In this document: positions 1 through 7,573 of the stretch, piece by piece
Numbering within the stretch: the stretch's first letter is position 1
How the letters are laid out: every line of letters starts with the position of its first letter
Assembly (NCBI RefSeq): GCF_014779715.1
Contig: NZ_JACXYU010000009.1
Coordinates: 62,001-126,000 of the forward strand
DNA from: Streptomyces chumphonensis
GTDB lineage: Bacteria; Actinomycetota; Actinomycetes; Streptomycetales; Streptomycetaceae
DNA length: 64,000 nucleotides
Direction of reading: 5' to 3'
The notes under the pieces: generated by a model
The model's database searches: none
Seen by the model: the letters and a program-made list of their open reading frames with translations, nothing else
Told to the model about the DNA's origin: nothing
Position numbers and translations under genes: made by a program

Positions 1-653
1 AGGTCGGCGGGGGAGGGGCGGCCGGTGAACGGCGCGGTGGGGCGCCACGGCCGGTGCGGAGTGACGCGCAGCCCCGCGGGCGCGGCGTGGCGGCCCTCGG
101 CCAGGCACAGGGCGGTGTGCGCGGGCCGCTCGCCGTCGGCCAGCGGGACGGAGGCGCAGCCGGCGAGGTAGCGGTGCCCGGAGAGCAGCACGTAGCGGGT
201 GAGGGCCGACCACAGGAGGTTGATCACCGTGCCGTTGCGGTGGTCCGGGTCGACGCAGGAGCGGCCCGCCTCGACCAGCGACGGACGCAGGGGGGTGAGC
301 GCCCCCAGGTCGAACTCGCCGTCCGAGTAGAGGCGGTCGCCACGTCCCGGCGGCACCAGGCGGTAGGTGCCGACGACGCTGCCGGTGGCGCGCTCCGTCA
401 CGATCAGGTGGTCCGCGACGTCGTCGACGTCGTCGACGTCGTGACCGGCGAGCGGGGTGTGCAGCCGTGCCCCCAGCTCGTCGCTGAAGACCCGGTAGCG
501 CAGGCGCTGGGCGGCCCGGATCTGGTCGGCGCTGTGGGCGATCGACGCGGCGTACGCCGCCGCGCCGGGCGTGGCGGCCTCGGCGGTCGCGGGTGCGGCG
601 GATGCCCCGGGGGCGGGGGGAGCGGTGGTGGCGGAGGTGGAGGGCGGGGGCAT
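1..653 (-). CDS. OlsB-like GNAT N-acyltransferase (ornithine lipid type), 3' end cut by window edge
   Basis: The reverse strand is open from ATG at 653 to the window edge, giving 217 residues without a stop. After a Pro/Ala-rich leader of about 35 residues come motifs of the OlsB/N-acyl amino acid synthase branch of the GNAT fold: LRYRVFSDELGA, a short acidic stretch, then EAGRSCVDPDHRNG and the hydrophobic LLWSALTRYVLLSGHRYLAGCASV. OlsB enzymes transfer a 3-hydroxyacyl group from acyl carrier protein to ornithine in membrane ornithine-lipid synthesis. A partner acyltransferase (OlsA/PlsC type) would be expected just outside the left edge. The family is clear; the exact acceptor is not. Confidence 0.75.
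   Translation of the reverse strand, partial: MPPPSTSATTAPPAPGASAAPATAEAATPGAAAYAASIAHSADQIRAAQRLRYRVFSDELGARLHTPLAGHDVDDVDDVADHLIVTERATGSVVGTYRLVPPGRGDRLYSDGEFDLGALTPLRPSLVEAGRSCVDPDHRNGTVINLLWSALTRYVLLSGHRYLAGCASVPLADGERPAHTALCLAEGRHAAPAGLRVTPHRPWRPTAPFTGRPSPAD
412..447. repeat. Short GAC/GTC tandem run inside the acyltransferase gene
   Basis: A nine-base unit (GACGTCGTC) is repeated about 2.5 times and is read on the reverse strand as Asp-Val-Asp-Asp-Val-Asp-Asp-Val. It lies between the first two conserved blocks of the acyltransferase, so it is probably a slippage-prone acidic loop and not a separate element. Confidence 0.6.
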
Positions 654-1307
654 GGTGACTCTCGCTTCCGTTGCGCGTCCTGGAACCTGTCGATGTCCTG
701 CCGGAGGTGTCGCCTCAGGACGCGAGCACGTCGCGCCCGCACGCCAGCGTCACGCGGGGCTCGGCGCACGTCCGGGGGTGCGCCGTGCCATAGGGGGTCG
801 ACACGCCTGCGTAGGGGGGTGCGGCGCGGCTCGTCCTGTCGCGTTCACCCGTCGGTGGCGTCCCGTACCGGGCCGCGTCCCGCGCGTCGCGGCCGGTGTG
901 TTCACCCGGCGCGGGTGACCCCGGCGGGTTCGGCTCCCGGCGGGCACCGGCCGCGTAAGCCCGAGCGCTTCGGGTACGCGCTCCTCATCGGGACGGCAGC
1001 GGGACGCCCGGCGCCCCGGCCCCGGGGCCGCGCCAGGGGGCGTGCGCCACCGTCTCCCGGCGCAACCGGGAGCCGGTGGGTGCCGTCCTTGGAGGAGAGC
1101 AGTCACGGACGTCACTCGACGGGGGTGAACGGCAGCATGTCGCATGTGATCGACGTCTCGCTCACCAGAGGGCGGCCCGGCCCGCTGTGACCGCGAGGAC
1201 GCCCTCCGCGCCCGCTCTGACCTGCACGTCCGTCGGGCCCGTCACCCCCGCCCACGTTCCTGCGGCGGGCCAGGGTACTGCATGATCGGAAAAGTAGCGG
1301 GCACATT
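654..1307. other. Gene-free intergenic region upstream of hrdD and the acyltransferase
   Basis: About 650 bp between the divergent acyltransferase and the hrdD promoter. The open frames here have no start with a ribosome binding site, no recognisable domain, and overlap each other on both strands. I see no RNA gene. It presumably holds the promoter and leader of the acyltransferase, but no convincing -10/-35 pair was found. Confidence 0.5.
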
Positions 1308-1334
1308 GGGAATTCTGTCCCGATTCGACTCGTT
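1308..1334 (+). promoter_or_regulatory. Sigma-R type promoter of hrdD
   Basis: GGGAAT at 1308-1313 is followed after exactly 18 bp by GTT at 1332-1334, matching the published SigR consensus GGGAAY-N18-GTT. It lies about 110 bp upstream of the hrdD start. In S. coelicolor hrdD is a known SigR-regulon member. A second GGAAAC at 1344 might mark a further ECF promoter, but its -10 is not clear. Confidence 0.7.
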
Positions 1335-1446
1335 GAGATGTTCGGAAACGGTTACCCGGTCAGGGAGGACGGCGCTCCGGGCGTCCTTCACCACGGGCAT
1401 CCGGTTCCGCCACCGCCCGGCAAGTGACACACGCAAGGGAGAGCGC

Positions 1447-2457
1447 ATGGCAACCCGTGCCGTCGCCCGTCGTCAGCAGCCCGCCACCGAAGGCGCTGAA
1501 ACGGCAACCGGTGCGCGCGCGAGCGGCGACGTCGCCGACCGTGATCTGGTCGGCATGTACCTGGACGAGATCGCCCGTACGCCACTGCTGGACGCGGCGA
1601 AGGAGGTGGAGCTGTCCCTTGCCATCGAGGCCGGCGTCTACGCCCAGCGTCTCCTGGACGGCGAGGAGGAACCGGTCGCGGACGGCGCGGGAGCGCACGC
1701 CGCGCGGGAGGAGCTGGAGGCGGTCGTCGCCGACGGCGAGCGCGCCAAGGACGTCTTCATCCGCTCCAACCTCCGGCTCGTCGTGGCCGTCGCCCGGCGT
1801 TATCCCCGCAGCGGCCTGCCCCTGCTGGACCTCATCCAGGAAGGCAACGCCGGCCTGGTGCGCGCCGTGGAGAAGTTCGACTACACCAAGGGCTTCAAGT
1901 TCTCCACGTACGCGACGTGGTGGATCCGTCAGGCCATCACCCGCTCCATAGCCGACCAGTCGCGGACGATCAGGCTGCCGGTCCACCTCGTCGAGGAGCT
2001 CGGCCGCATCCGGCGCGTCCAGCGCGAGTTCAACCGCGAGCACGGGCGGGACCCCGAGGCGACGGAGATCGCCGCCGAGCTGGGCTCCTCGCCCGAGCGC
2101 GTCACCGACGTCCTGGACTGGGCGCGCGATCCGGTGAGCCTCAACATGTCCGTGGACGACGAGGGCGAGACGCAGTTCGGCGACCTGCTGGAGGACACCT
2201 CGGCCATCTCCCCCGAGCAGTCCGTGCTCACGCTGCTGCGCAGCGAGGAGCTGGAGAGCCTCATAGGCCGCCTCGACCACCGGACGGCGTCCATCATCCG
2301 CGCCCGGTACGGCATCGAGGACGGTCGGGAGCGCACGCTCACCGAGGTCGGCAAGCAGCACGGCCTGACCCGGGAGCGCATCCGGCAGATCGAGAAGCAC
2401 GCGCTGCTGGAGCTCAAGCGCATGGCGCACGACACCGGCTTCGACGCGGCGGCCTAG
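1447..2457 (+). CDS. hrdD: Principal-like RNA polymerase sigma factor HrdD
   Basis: A 336-residue group 2 sigma-70 factor. The start ATG at 1447 follows the ribosome binding site AAGGGAG. Region 1.2 (DLVGMYLDEIARTPLLD, about residues 34-50), region 2 (VFIRSNLRLVVAVARRYPRSG, LLDLIQEGNAGLVRAVEKFD, FSTYATWWIRQAITRSI), region 3 and region 4 (LTEVGKQHGLTRERIRQIE) are all intact. The opening MATRAVARRQ and ending DTGFDAAA match what I recall of HrdD and not HrdA, HrdB or HrdC. It is dispensable in S. coelicolor and shares promoter specificity with HrdB. A sigma-R promoter lies upstream, linking it to thiol stress. It converges on the P1 peptidase gene. Confidence 0.93.
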   Translation: MATRAVARRQQPATEGAETATGARASGDVADRDLVGMYLDEIARTPLLDAAKEVELSLAIEAGVYAQRLLDGEEEPVADGAGAHAAREELEAVVADGERAKDVFIRSNLRLVVAVARRYPRSGLPLLDLIQEGNAGLVRAVEKFDYTKGFKFSTYATWWIRQAITRSIADQSRTIRLPVHLVEELGRIRRVQREFNREHGRDPEATEIAAELGSSPERVTDVLDWARDPVSLNMSVDDEGETQFGDLLEDTSAISPEQSVLTLLRSEELESLIGRLDHRTASIIRARYGIEDGRERTLTEVGKQHGLTRERIRQIEKHALLELKRMAHDTGFDAAA

Positions 2458-2472
2458 GGCCGCCCGTCGGCC
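2458..2472. terminator. Small hairpin between convergent genes
   Basis: GGCCG and CGGCC are separated by a 5-nt loop directly after the hrdD stop codon and before the end of the convergent peptidase gene. The stem is short (5 bp) and there is no T run, so this is only a weak terminator candidate. Confidence 0.3.
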
Positions 2473-2479
2473 GGAGTGG

Positions 2480-3532
2480 TCAGCGGCCGTACAGGTCCCG
2501 GTAGGACGGGAGCTCACGGCCGCCCGCCCGGACGGTCTCGGCGGCGAGCACCGCCTTGACCACGGCGCGCGTCAGGACATCGGCACCGGCCGCCAGGATC
2601 GCGTTGACCTCCATGACATCCGCGGGGCCCTGTGCGCCGGTGGCGAGTCCGAACACCGTGTCGCCGTCGTGGAGGAGGTGCGCGGGCCGGATGGCGCGGG
2701 CGAGCCCGTCGTGCGCGCAGCCGGCGAGCTTCTGCACCTGCGCCTTCGTCAGGGAGGCGTCCGTGGCGATCACCGCCAGGGTCGTGTTCAGGGGCGGCAT
2801 GCCGAGGGACGCCCGCGAGCGGTCCAGCCGCTCCCGGGCCGCCGCGTGCCGTGCGGCGTCCGGAAGGGCGTACCGGCCGTCGACCAGTTCGCCGTAGAGC
2901 GCGCCCGACGCCGGGTCCAGGACCGACCCGACGGCGTTGACGACCGTCAGAGCCGCGACCGTCGTCCCGGAGGGCAGCACGGTGGCCGCCGTGCCGACGC
3001 CCCCCTTGAGCCCGGCCGTGACCGCCCCCGTGCCCGCCCCCACATTGCCCTGGGCCACCTCCGGGCCGCTCGCGTGGGCGGCGGAGGCGGCCGCACGTCC
3101 CAGCGCGGCGTCCGGGCGGGCCCGCCACTCGCCGCCCCGCCCGAGGTCGAAGAGGCAGGCCGCGGGAACGACCGGCACGACCTGCGCGGGGTCGGGGCCG
3201 ACCGGCACACCACGCCCCTGCTCCTCCAGCCACGCCGCGACGCCCGAGGCGGCGTCCAGACCGAACGCGCTGCCGCCGGTCAGGACGACCGCGTCGACAC
3301 GCTGCACGACGTTGCGCGGGTCCAGCGCGTCGGTCTCGCGGGTGCCCGGCCCGCCGCCGCGCACGTCGACGGCGGCGACGGCCCCGCCCGGGGGCGCCAG
3401 CACCACGGTGGTACCCGTCAGCCAGCCGTCGCCCACCCGCTGCGCGTGCCCGACACGCATTCCGGGCACGTCGGTCAGGGCGTCGCGCCGCGTGGGTTCG
3501 GTCGTCTCCGTCGATCCGGTTTCGTCAGCCAC
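2480..3532 (-). CDS. P1 family (DmpA-like) aminopeptidase/amidase
   Basis: Peptidase family S58/P1, self-processing N-terminal nucleophile hydrolases that act on N-terminal residues of peptides or beta-peptides. Family blocks visible: VGHAQRVGDGWLTGTTVV near the start, RGGGPGTRETDAL, VVLTGGSAFGLDAASGV, NVGAGTGAVTAGLKGGVGTA, and PPLNTTLAVIATDASL. The Asn-Thr step in the last block is the likely autocleavage point, with the Thr as nucleophile (inferred from the family). The GTG at 3532 is preferred because the 22 residues upstream are Pro-rich and unlike the family; no strong ribosome binding site helps choose. No signal peptide is seen, so it is probably cytoplasmic. It is a single-gene unit convergent with hrdD. 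Confidence 0.85.
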   Translation of the reverse strand: MADETGSTETTEPTRRDALTDVPGMRVGHAQRVGDGWLTGTTVVLAPPGGAVAAVDVRGGGPGTRETDALDPRNVVQRVDAVVLTGGSAFGLDAASGVAAWLEEQGRGVPVGPDPAQVVPVVPAACLFDLGRGGEWRARPDAALGRAAASAAHASGPEVAQGNVGAGTGAVTAGLKGGVGTAATVLPSGTTVAALTVVNAVGSVLDPASGALYGELVDGRYALPDAARHAAARERLDRSRASLGMPPLNTTLAVIATDASLTKAQVQKLAGCAHDGLARAIRPAHLLHDGDTVFGLATGAQGPADVMEVNAILAAGADVLTRAVVKAVLAAETVRAGGRELPSYRDLYGR

Positions 3533-3643
3533 GGACCATGGGTACCACTGCGACGGCGCGGTGGGCGACGGCACGGACACCGGCCCGTGCGCGTACAACG
3601 AACGTTGATCAGACGTTCATGCCGCCCGTCGACGCTTACCGGC

Positions 3644-4204
3644 ATGTCGGCCGATCAGCAGCAGAGCCTCAGCCACCCGGTCCCCCGCCCCGCCGCGAAC
3701 GCGGCTCCGGACGCCCCGGCGGCGCGGGAACCGGAACGGGGCGCCGAGCCCGGTGCGCCGGGTGTCGCCGCCCCGCAGCCCGCCACCGAGTACCTGCACG
3801 TCCGGCTGCTGGAACAGGCACGCCGCGCCGCCGGGACGCTCGCCCGGCAGGGCGTGGGGCCGGCCGAGCGGGTGGCCGTGCTGCTGCCGATGTCGCCGGA
3901 ATCCGTCGCGGTGACGATGGCGTGCGGCCGACTGGACGCGGTGCGTGTCAGCCTGCCGGTCGGCGCCGGCGCTGCACTTCTGCGCGAGCGCGTCCGGAGC
4001 TCGGGGGCGGGCGTCCTGGTCGTCGCGGACAGCTGTGTGCACGCCGGTCGGATCTATCCGGCGAAGCAGCTCGTCGAGCGGGTCCTGGACGGCTGTCCGG
4101 CCGTGCGCTCGGTGATCGTCGTGCACCAGGTGGCGCGGCCGGTGCCGTGGACACCCGGGCGCGACCTCTGGTGGCACGAGGCCCTGGCTACGCTGGAGGC
4201 ATGA
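3644..4204 (+). CDS. Stand-alone AMP-binding/acyl-CoA synthetase N-terminal fragment
   Basis: A 186-residue protein. After about 50 Pro/Ala-rich residues it resembles the N-terminal part of acetyl-CoA synthetase-type adenylating enzymes: YLHVRLLEQARRAAGTLARQGVGPAERVAVLLPM, then acidic/hydrophobic strands and GRIYPAKQLVERVLDGCPAVRSVIVV ending with DLWWHEAL. The ATP-grasping P-loop (TSGTTG-like), the adenylate-forming core and the C-terminal lid are all absent, so it cannot adenylate on its own. It is either a decayed enzyme kept by chance or a binding/regulatory derivative. Its stop overlaps the next start (ATGA at 4201-4204), so the two are translationally coupled. Confidence 0.7.
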   Translation: MSADQQQSLSHPVPRPAANAAPDAPAAREPERGAEPGAPGVAAPQPATEYLHVRLLEQARRAAGTLARQGVGPAERVAVLLPMSPESVAVTMACGRLDAVRVSLPVGAGAALLRERVRSSGAGVLVVADSCVHAGRIYPAKQLVERVLDGCPAVRSVIVVHQVARPVPWTPGRDLWWHEALATLEA

Positions 4205-4410
4205 CCGCACCGCGAGAGCCGTCCGCACCGGACCGGCCCACCCCCCGGACGCCGCGCGACCCTGCCGCGGCGCTGGACTTCGGCGACCCGCTGAGCCGTC
4301 CGTCGGCGGACGACTCCGACCGCGGCTGGGGGGACGCACCCTCGGGGGGCGGAGGCGCGGCCGGTGACCTGGCGCGCTTCCTGGACGAGAAGCCACCGCA
4401 CCATCTGTGA
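4201..4410 (+). CDS. Small proline/acid-rich protein of unknown function
   Basis: A 69-residue protein coupled by a 4-bp ATGA overlap to the AMP-binding fragment. It is Pro/Asp/Gly-rich, with no signal peptide or membrane segment, and ends in a short amphipathic stretch (LARFLDEKPPHHL). It looks intrinsically disordered except for that tail. A TACGCT hexamer lies 6 nt before the ATG, so it could also be transcribed alone. I do not recognise a family; the coupling suggests a partner role. Confidence 0.6.
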   Translation: MTAPREPSAPDRPTPRTPRDPAAALDFGDPLSRPSADDSDRGWGDAPSGGGGAAGDLARFLDEKPPHHL

Positions 4411-4464
4411 CGCCGGTGGGCCCCACCTCCGCCCGGCCGTTCGGGGCCGCTGCGAGCGCGGTCC

Positions 4465-4974
4465 TCAGGACTTCGGGCTCTGCCCGCCGTCGCGAGGGGC
4501 CCCCACCGTGGCGCCGCCGCTCTCCTCGGAGGACGTGCGCTGGGCGACCAGGGCGTCGCGGATCTCGGTCAGGACGTCCAGCTCCGTCTTCGTCGGCGGC
4601 GTCTCCACCACGGGCGTGCGGGCCGCGACGCGCTGCTTGTAGCGGTTCATGGGCATGATCATGACGAAGTAGACGACGGCGGCGGTCATCACGAAGGTGA
4701 TGGAGGCGCTGAGCACCGAACCCCACTGGATCGAGATGCCGATGGCCTCGCCCGTCTCCGGGTCCACGGAACAGGGTGCCTTCAGGCAGGACTGGTAGGC
4801 GTCCAGGTCCTTCGGGCCGATGGCGCCGACCACGGGGTTGATCACGCCCTCGACCACGGCGTTCACGATCTTGGTGAACGCGGCGCCGATCACGACGGCG
4901 ACCGCGAGTTCGACCACGTTGCCCCGCATCAGGAATTCCTTGAATCCCGCCAGGACGCTCTGCTTCTCGCTCAA
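4465..4974 (-). CDS. mscL: Large-conductance mechanosensitive channel MscL
   Basis: A 169-residue inner-membrane channel that opens under high membrane tension during hypo-osmotic shock. The first segment FKEFLMRGNVVELAVAVVIGAAFTKIVNAVVEGVINPVVG is the classic MscL TM1 pore helix. A periplasmic loop containing two Cys (QSCLKAPCSVD) follows, then TM2 (VLSASITFVMTAAVVYFVMI) and a charged C-terminal bundle (PTKTELDVLTEIRDALVAQ). The TTG start at 4974 is preferred because GAAAGG lies 7 nt upstream and the family begins about here. The 18-residue Ser/Gly-rich tail is longer than in Escherichia coli MscL. It is monocistronic as far as can be seen. Confidence 0.93.
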   Translation of the reverse strand: MSEKQSVLAGFKEFLMRGNVVELAVAVVIGAAFTKIVNAVVEGVINPVVGAIGPKDLDAYQSCLKAPCSVDPETGEAIGISIQWGSVLSASITFVMTAAVVYFVMIMPMNRYKQRVAARTPVVETPPTKTELDVLTEIRDALVAQRTSSEESGGATVGAPRDGGQSPKS

Positions 4975-5169
4975 CGGACTGCCTTTCTGTGCACGCTGCG
5001 GCACACGCTGGTGGACGGGCTGCGGCACCCGCCGGAGGGGATGCTTCCGGGACACCGCACCGGGCACGCTGCACGAGGGGCCTCCCGGCTGTCCAATCCG
5101 GTGACCCCTTACGGTCGGGCCTGCGGGCACCAGTGCGGACGGCCCGGACCGTGCCCCGTGGCTCCGGCC

Positions 5170-5988
5170 TCACCACAGCGTCACGGCCAGCGGAGATCCC
5201 TCGGCGGCGCGTCCGACGAGGTGGGCCGCGATCGAACGTGGAACCGACAGAACCACCAGGGCCCCGCTCCCCGCAAGCGTCGGTGCCACACCGCCCGCCG
5301 CGCCTTCCGCCACCCCGTCCCACGCGAGGGCTCCGCCCGGGACGGACGGGGTGGCGGAGCCCTCGCTGTCCGGCACGCCGGGATCGGGGACGGCCACCAC
5401 CCGGGCCCGGGTGGCGAGGACGTCGGCCGACCCCGTGGCCGCCGACGCGTCAGCCCCGGGAGACTCCGGAGCCGGGCCCGCGAGGACGTCCACCCGGTCG
5501 CCCGGCTTCAGCAGCCGGACGACGCCCGGGTCGGCCAGCCGTACCGGGGCCCGCACCAGGGCGTCATCGGGTGGTCGGCCGTCGCCGGCCTCGGCCGACG
5601 CACCCGCCACCGACCCGGCGGCGCCCACGGCCACGGCCCGGTCTCCTGCGTCGGACGGCCGGCCCCCGTCCCCCGCGCGGGGACGGTCGTCCCCGCCCGG
5701 TGGCCCGAGCGCGACGAGCAGCACGGCGGCGGCGCCCAGGCCCGCGGCGGCCGTGCGCCGGGCCCGACGCAGCCCCGTGCGCAGGCGGTGCCGAAGAAGC
5801 CCACCCGCCCGGACCGGAGGGAAGGAGGGGACGGTGGCGGTCGGCGGCACGTCCGTGGGCGGGTCCGGTGGCGCCACCGCAGCGGCGACGGTGTCGCTCG
5901 CGGACGGCGTGGTCGCGGCGGGCGCCGTGGTCGGGGCGGGCGTTTCGGCCGGGGACGGATCGGCGGGCAGACCGGTGGCAGGAGACAT
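5170..5988 (-). CDS. SAF-domain (CpaB/RcpC-like) membrane-anchored protein
   Basis: 272 residues. An N-terminal Pro/Ala-rich region of about 60 residues and a basic stretch (LLRHRLRTGLRRARR) precede one transmembrane segment (AAAGLGAAAVLLVALG). A SAF-like fold follows: LVRAPVRLADPGVVRLLKPGDRVDVLAG, then a variable Ser/Ala-rich insert, ARVVAVPDPG and a final strand block LVVLSVPRSIAAHLVG. SAF domains occur in Flp pilus assembly protein CpaB, but no other pilus gene is next to it. The ATG at 5988 has GAGGTG 6 nt upstream. It sits alone between mscL and mtnP. Confidence 0.7.
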   Translation of the reverse strand: MSPATGLPADPSPAETPAPTTAPAATTPSASDTVAAAVAPPDPPTDVPPTATVPSFPPVRAGGLLRHRLRTGLRRARRTAAAGLGAAAVLLVALGPPGGDDRPRAGDGGRPSDAGDRAVAVGAAGSVAGASAEAGDGRPPDDALVRAPVRLADPGVVRLLKPGDRVDVLAGPAPESPGADASAATGSADVLATRARVVAVPDPGVPDSEGSATPSVPGGALAWDGVAEGAAGGVAPTLAGSGALVVLSVPRSIAAHLVGRAAEGSPLAVTLW

Positions 5989-6199
5989 CGACAGCACCTC
6001 GTTTCGGGAACGACGACCCCCTCACGGTGCCGCACCCGCCCCGATGTCACCGAGACCTGTGGACAACTCCCCGGTTGTGGACAACTTCGGCCACGTCGCT
6101 CACGACGCGCCCCTCACGAACCCCGACGCGCCCCAGGTGCACGCCGGACCTCCTCAGCCCGGCACGAGACGCCCGCACGCCCCGCACAGCTCGCACGGT

Positions 6200-6226
6200 G
6201 CACGGCCCGCAAGACCCGGGCCGTGC
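6200..6226 (-). terminator. Hairpin terminator downstream of mtnP
   Basis: A perfect 10-bp inverted repeat GCACGGCCCG / CGGGCCGTGC with a 7-nt loop starts 5 bp past the mtnP stop on the reverse strand. No strong U run follows, as is usual in streptomycetes. Confidence 0.55.
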
Positions 6227-6230
6227 GGCG

Positions 6231-7067
6231 TCACGGCAGGGCGATGCCCGGGTCGAATCCGGCCAACGAGTCCGCGCAGCCGCAGGAACGGGTCCCGGGC
6301 AGGGCGGCCACGGCGTCGAACAGCACCGTGCGCAGCCGTCCCAGGTTCTCCCGGAAGACCTCCAGCACCTCGGCGTGCGAGACTCCCTCGCCCGTCTCCG
6401 CCCCGGCGTCCAGGTCGGTGACCAGGGCGAGGGAGCTGTAGCAGAGGCCCAGCTCACGGGCGAGCACGGCTTCCGGGTGGCCCGTCATGCCGACCACGGC
6501 CCAGCCCTGAGCGGCGTGCCACAGGGACTCCGCGCGGGTGGAGAACCTCGGCCCCTCGACGACGACCATCGTGCCGCCGTCCACCGGTTCCCACTCCCGG
6601 CCCCGGGCGGCGCTCAGGGCGGCTTCCCGGCCCGTCTCGCAGTACGGGTCGGCGAAGGTGACGTGCACCACGTTGGGCCGCTGCCCGTCGGCCCGCTCCT
6701 CGCCGTCGAAGTAGGTCTGCGCCCGTGACCTGGTCCGGTCCACGAGCTGGTCGGGGACGACGAGGGTGCCGGGTCCGTACTTCTCCTGGAGCCCTCCGAC
6801 CGCGCACGGTCCGAGCACCTGGCGCACTCCGGCGGCGCGCAGGGCCCACAGGTTGGCGCGGTAGTTGATGCGGTGCGGGTGCAGGGTGTGGTCGCGGCCG
6901 TGTCGGGGCAGGAACGCGACCCTGCGGCCGGCCAGCTCCCCGACGAAGAGGGCGTCGCTCGGCTCTCCGTAGGGCGTGGTCACCGGCACCTCGGTGACGT
7001 CGTCCAGGAAGGAGTAGAAGCCGGAGCCGCCGATGACGCCGATGTCGGCCTGCGCAGGTGTCGTCAT
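6231..7067 (-). CDS. mtnP: S-methyl-5'-thioadenosine phosphorylase
   Basis: Phosphorolysis of methylthioadenosine to adenine and methylthioribose-1-phosphate in methionine salvage. The 278-residue sequence shows the nucleoside phosphorylase II signature: IGVIGGSGFYSF at the N-terminus, phosphate-binding RHGRDHTLHPHRINYRAN, GVRQVLGPCAVGGL, and purine-binding VVGMTGHPEAVLARELGLCYSSLALVTDLD. Compared with the human enzyme the active-site MTTVPE is MTGHPE, as in many actinobacterial members. ATG at 7067 is chosen because TAGGGT lies exactly 6 nt before it and no ribosome binding site is present, which points to a leaderless mRNA. No mtnK/mtnA genes are nearby. Confidence 0.9.
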   Translation of the reverse strand: MTTPAQADIGVIGGSGFYSFLDDVTEVPVTTPYGEPSDALFVGELAGRRVAFLPRHGRDHTLHPHRINYRANLWALRAAGVRQVLGPCAVGGLQEKYGPGTLVVPDQLVDRTRSRAQTYFDGEERADGQRPNVVHVTFADPYCETGREAALSAARGREWEPVDGGTMVVVEGPRFSTRAESLWHAAQGWAVVGMTGHPEAVLARELGLCYSSLALVTDLDAGAETGEGVSHAEVLEVFRENLGRLRTVLFDAVAALPGTRSCGCADSLAGFDPGIALP

Positions 7068-7073
7068 GCGCAC

Positions 7074-7079
7074 ACCCTA
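7074..7079 (-). promoter_or_regulatory. -10 element of leaderless mtnP transcript
   Basis: TAGGGT on the reverse strand ends 6 nt before the mtnP ATG, the spacing expected when transcription begins at the start codon. Confidence 0.45.
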
Positions 7080-7105
7080 AGCGCCGCCCGCGGCCGTGCT
7101 CCGCC

Positions 7106-7143
7106 GTGCCCGGCGGTCGTCGGCGCGGACGGCGGCCGGGCAC
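7106..7143 (-). terminator. Hairpin terminator downstream of the FmdB-like gene
   Basis: GTGCCCGGC and GCCGGGCAC form a 9-bp perfect outer stem about 22 bp beyond the FmdB-like stop codon on the reverse strand. The interior (GGTCGTC/GGACGGC) can extend pairing imperfectly. Confidence 0.45.
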
Positions 7144-7165
7144 GCCCGGGCCCGGACGGGTGTCG

Positions 7166-7507
7166 TCAGGCGGCGGAGGTGGTGGCGGCGGGCTTCGTGT
7201 CGCTCTTCGCCGCGCTCTTGTCCGACGACGAGCCGGAGCCCGACGAGCCGGAGCCCGCGTCCGAGGTACCGGAGCCGGACGACCCCGAGGAGCCGGACGA
7301 CCCCGACGCCGGGCTGCTGCTGGACGACGAGCCGCGGCTGTCGTTCCGGTAGAACCCGGAGCCCTTGAACACGATGCCGACGGCGGAGAACACCTTCTTC
7401 AGGCGTCCCGAGCAGCTCGGGCAGTCGGTGAGGGAATCGTCGGTGAACTTCTGCACCGCCTCAAGGCCCTCGCCGCACTCGGTGCACTGGTACTGGTAGG
7501 TCGGCAC
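7166..7507 (-). CDS. FmdB family zinc ribbon protein with serine-rich tail
   Basis: 113 residues. The N-terminal 45 form the FmdB regulatory-protein zinc ribbon: PTYQYQCTECGEGLEAVQKF, CPSCSGRLKKVFSAVGIVFKGSGFY, with Cys pairs CTEC and CPSC. The rest (about 60 residues) is a low-complexity Ser/Gly/Asp run typical of the actinobacterial version. GTG at 7507 lies 3 nt after GGAGGAG. The function of FmdB proteins is not established; FmdB was first linked to formamidase/amidase expression. In streptomycetes it often sits near mscL, SAF and mtnP genes, as here. Confidence 0.88.
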   Translation of the reverse strand: MPTYQYQCTECGEGLEAVQKFTDDSLTDCPSCSGRLKKVFSAVGIVFKGSGFYRNDSRGSSSSSSPASGSSGSSGSSGSGTSDAGSGSSGSGSSSDKSAAKSDTKPAATTSAA

Positions 7508-7573
7508 TTGCTCCTCCTGGCACTCGTCCCTGTGGAGTGCTAACGACGCTCCATGGTGCAGCATTCCGGCGGC

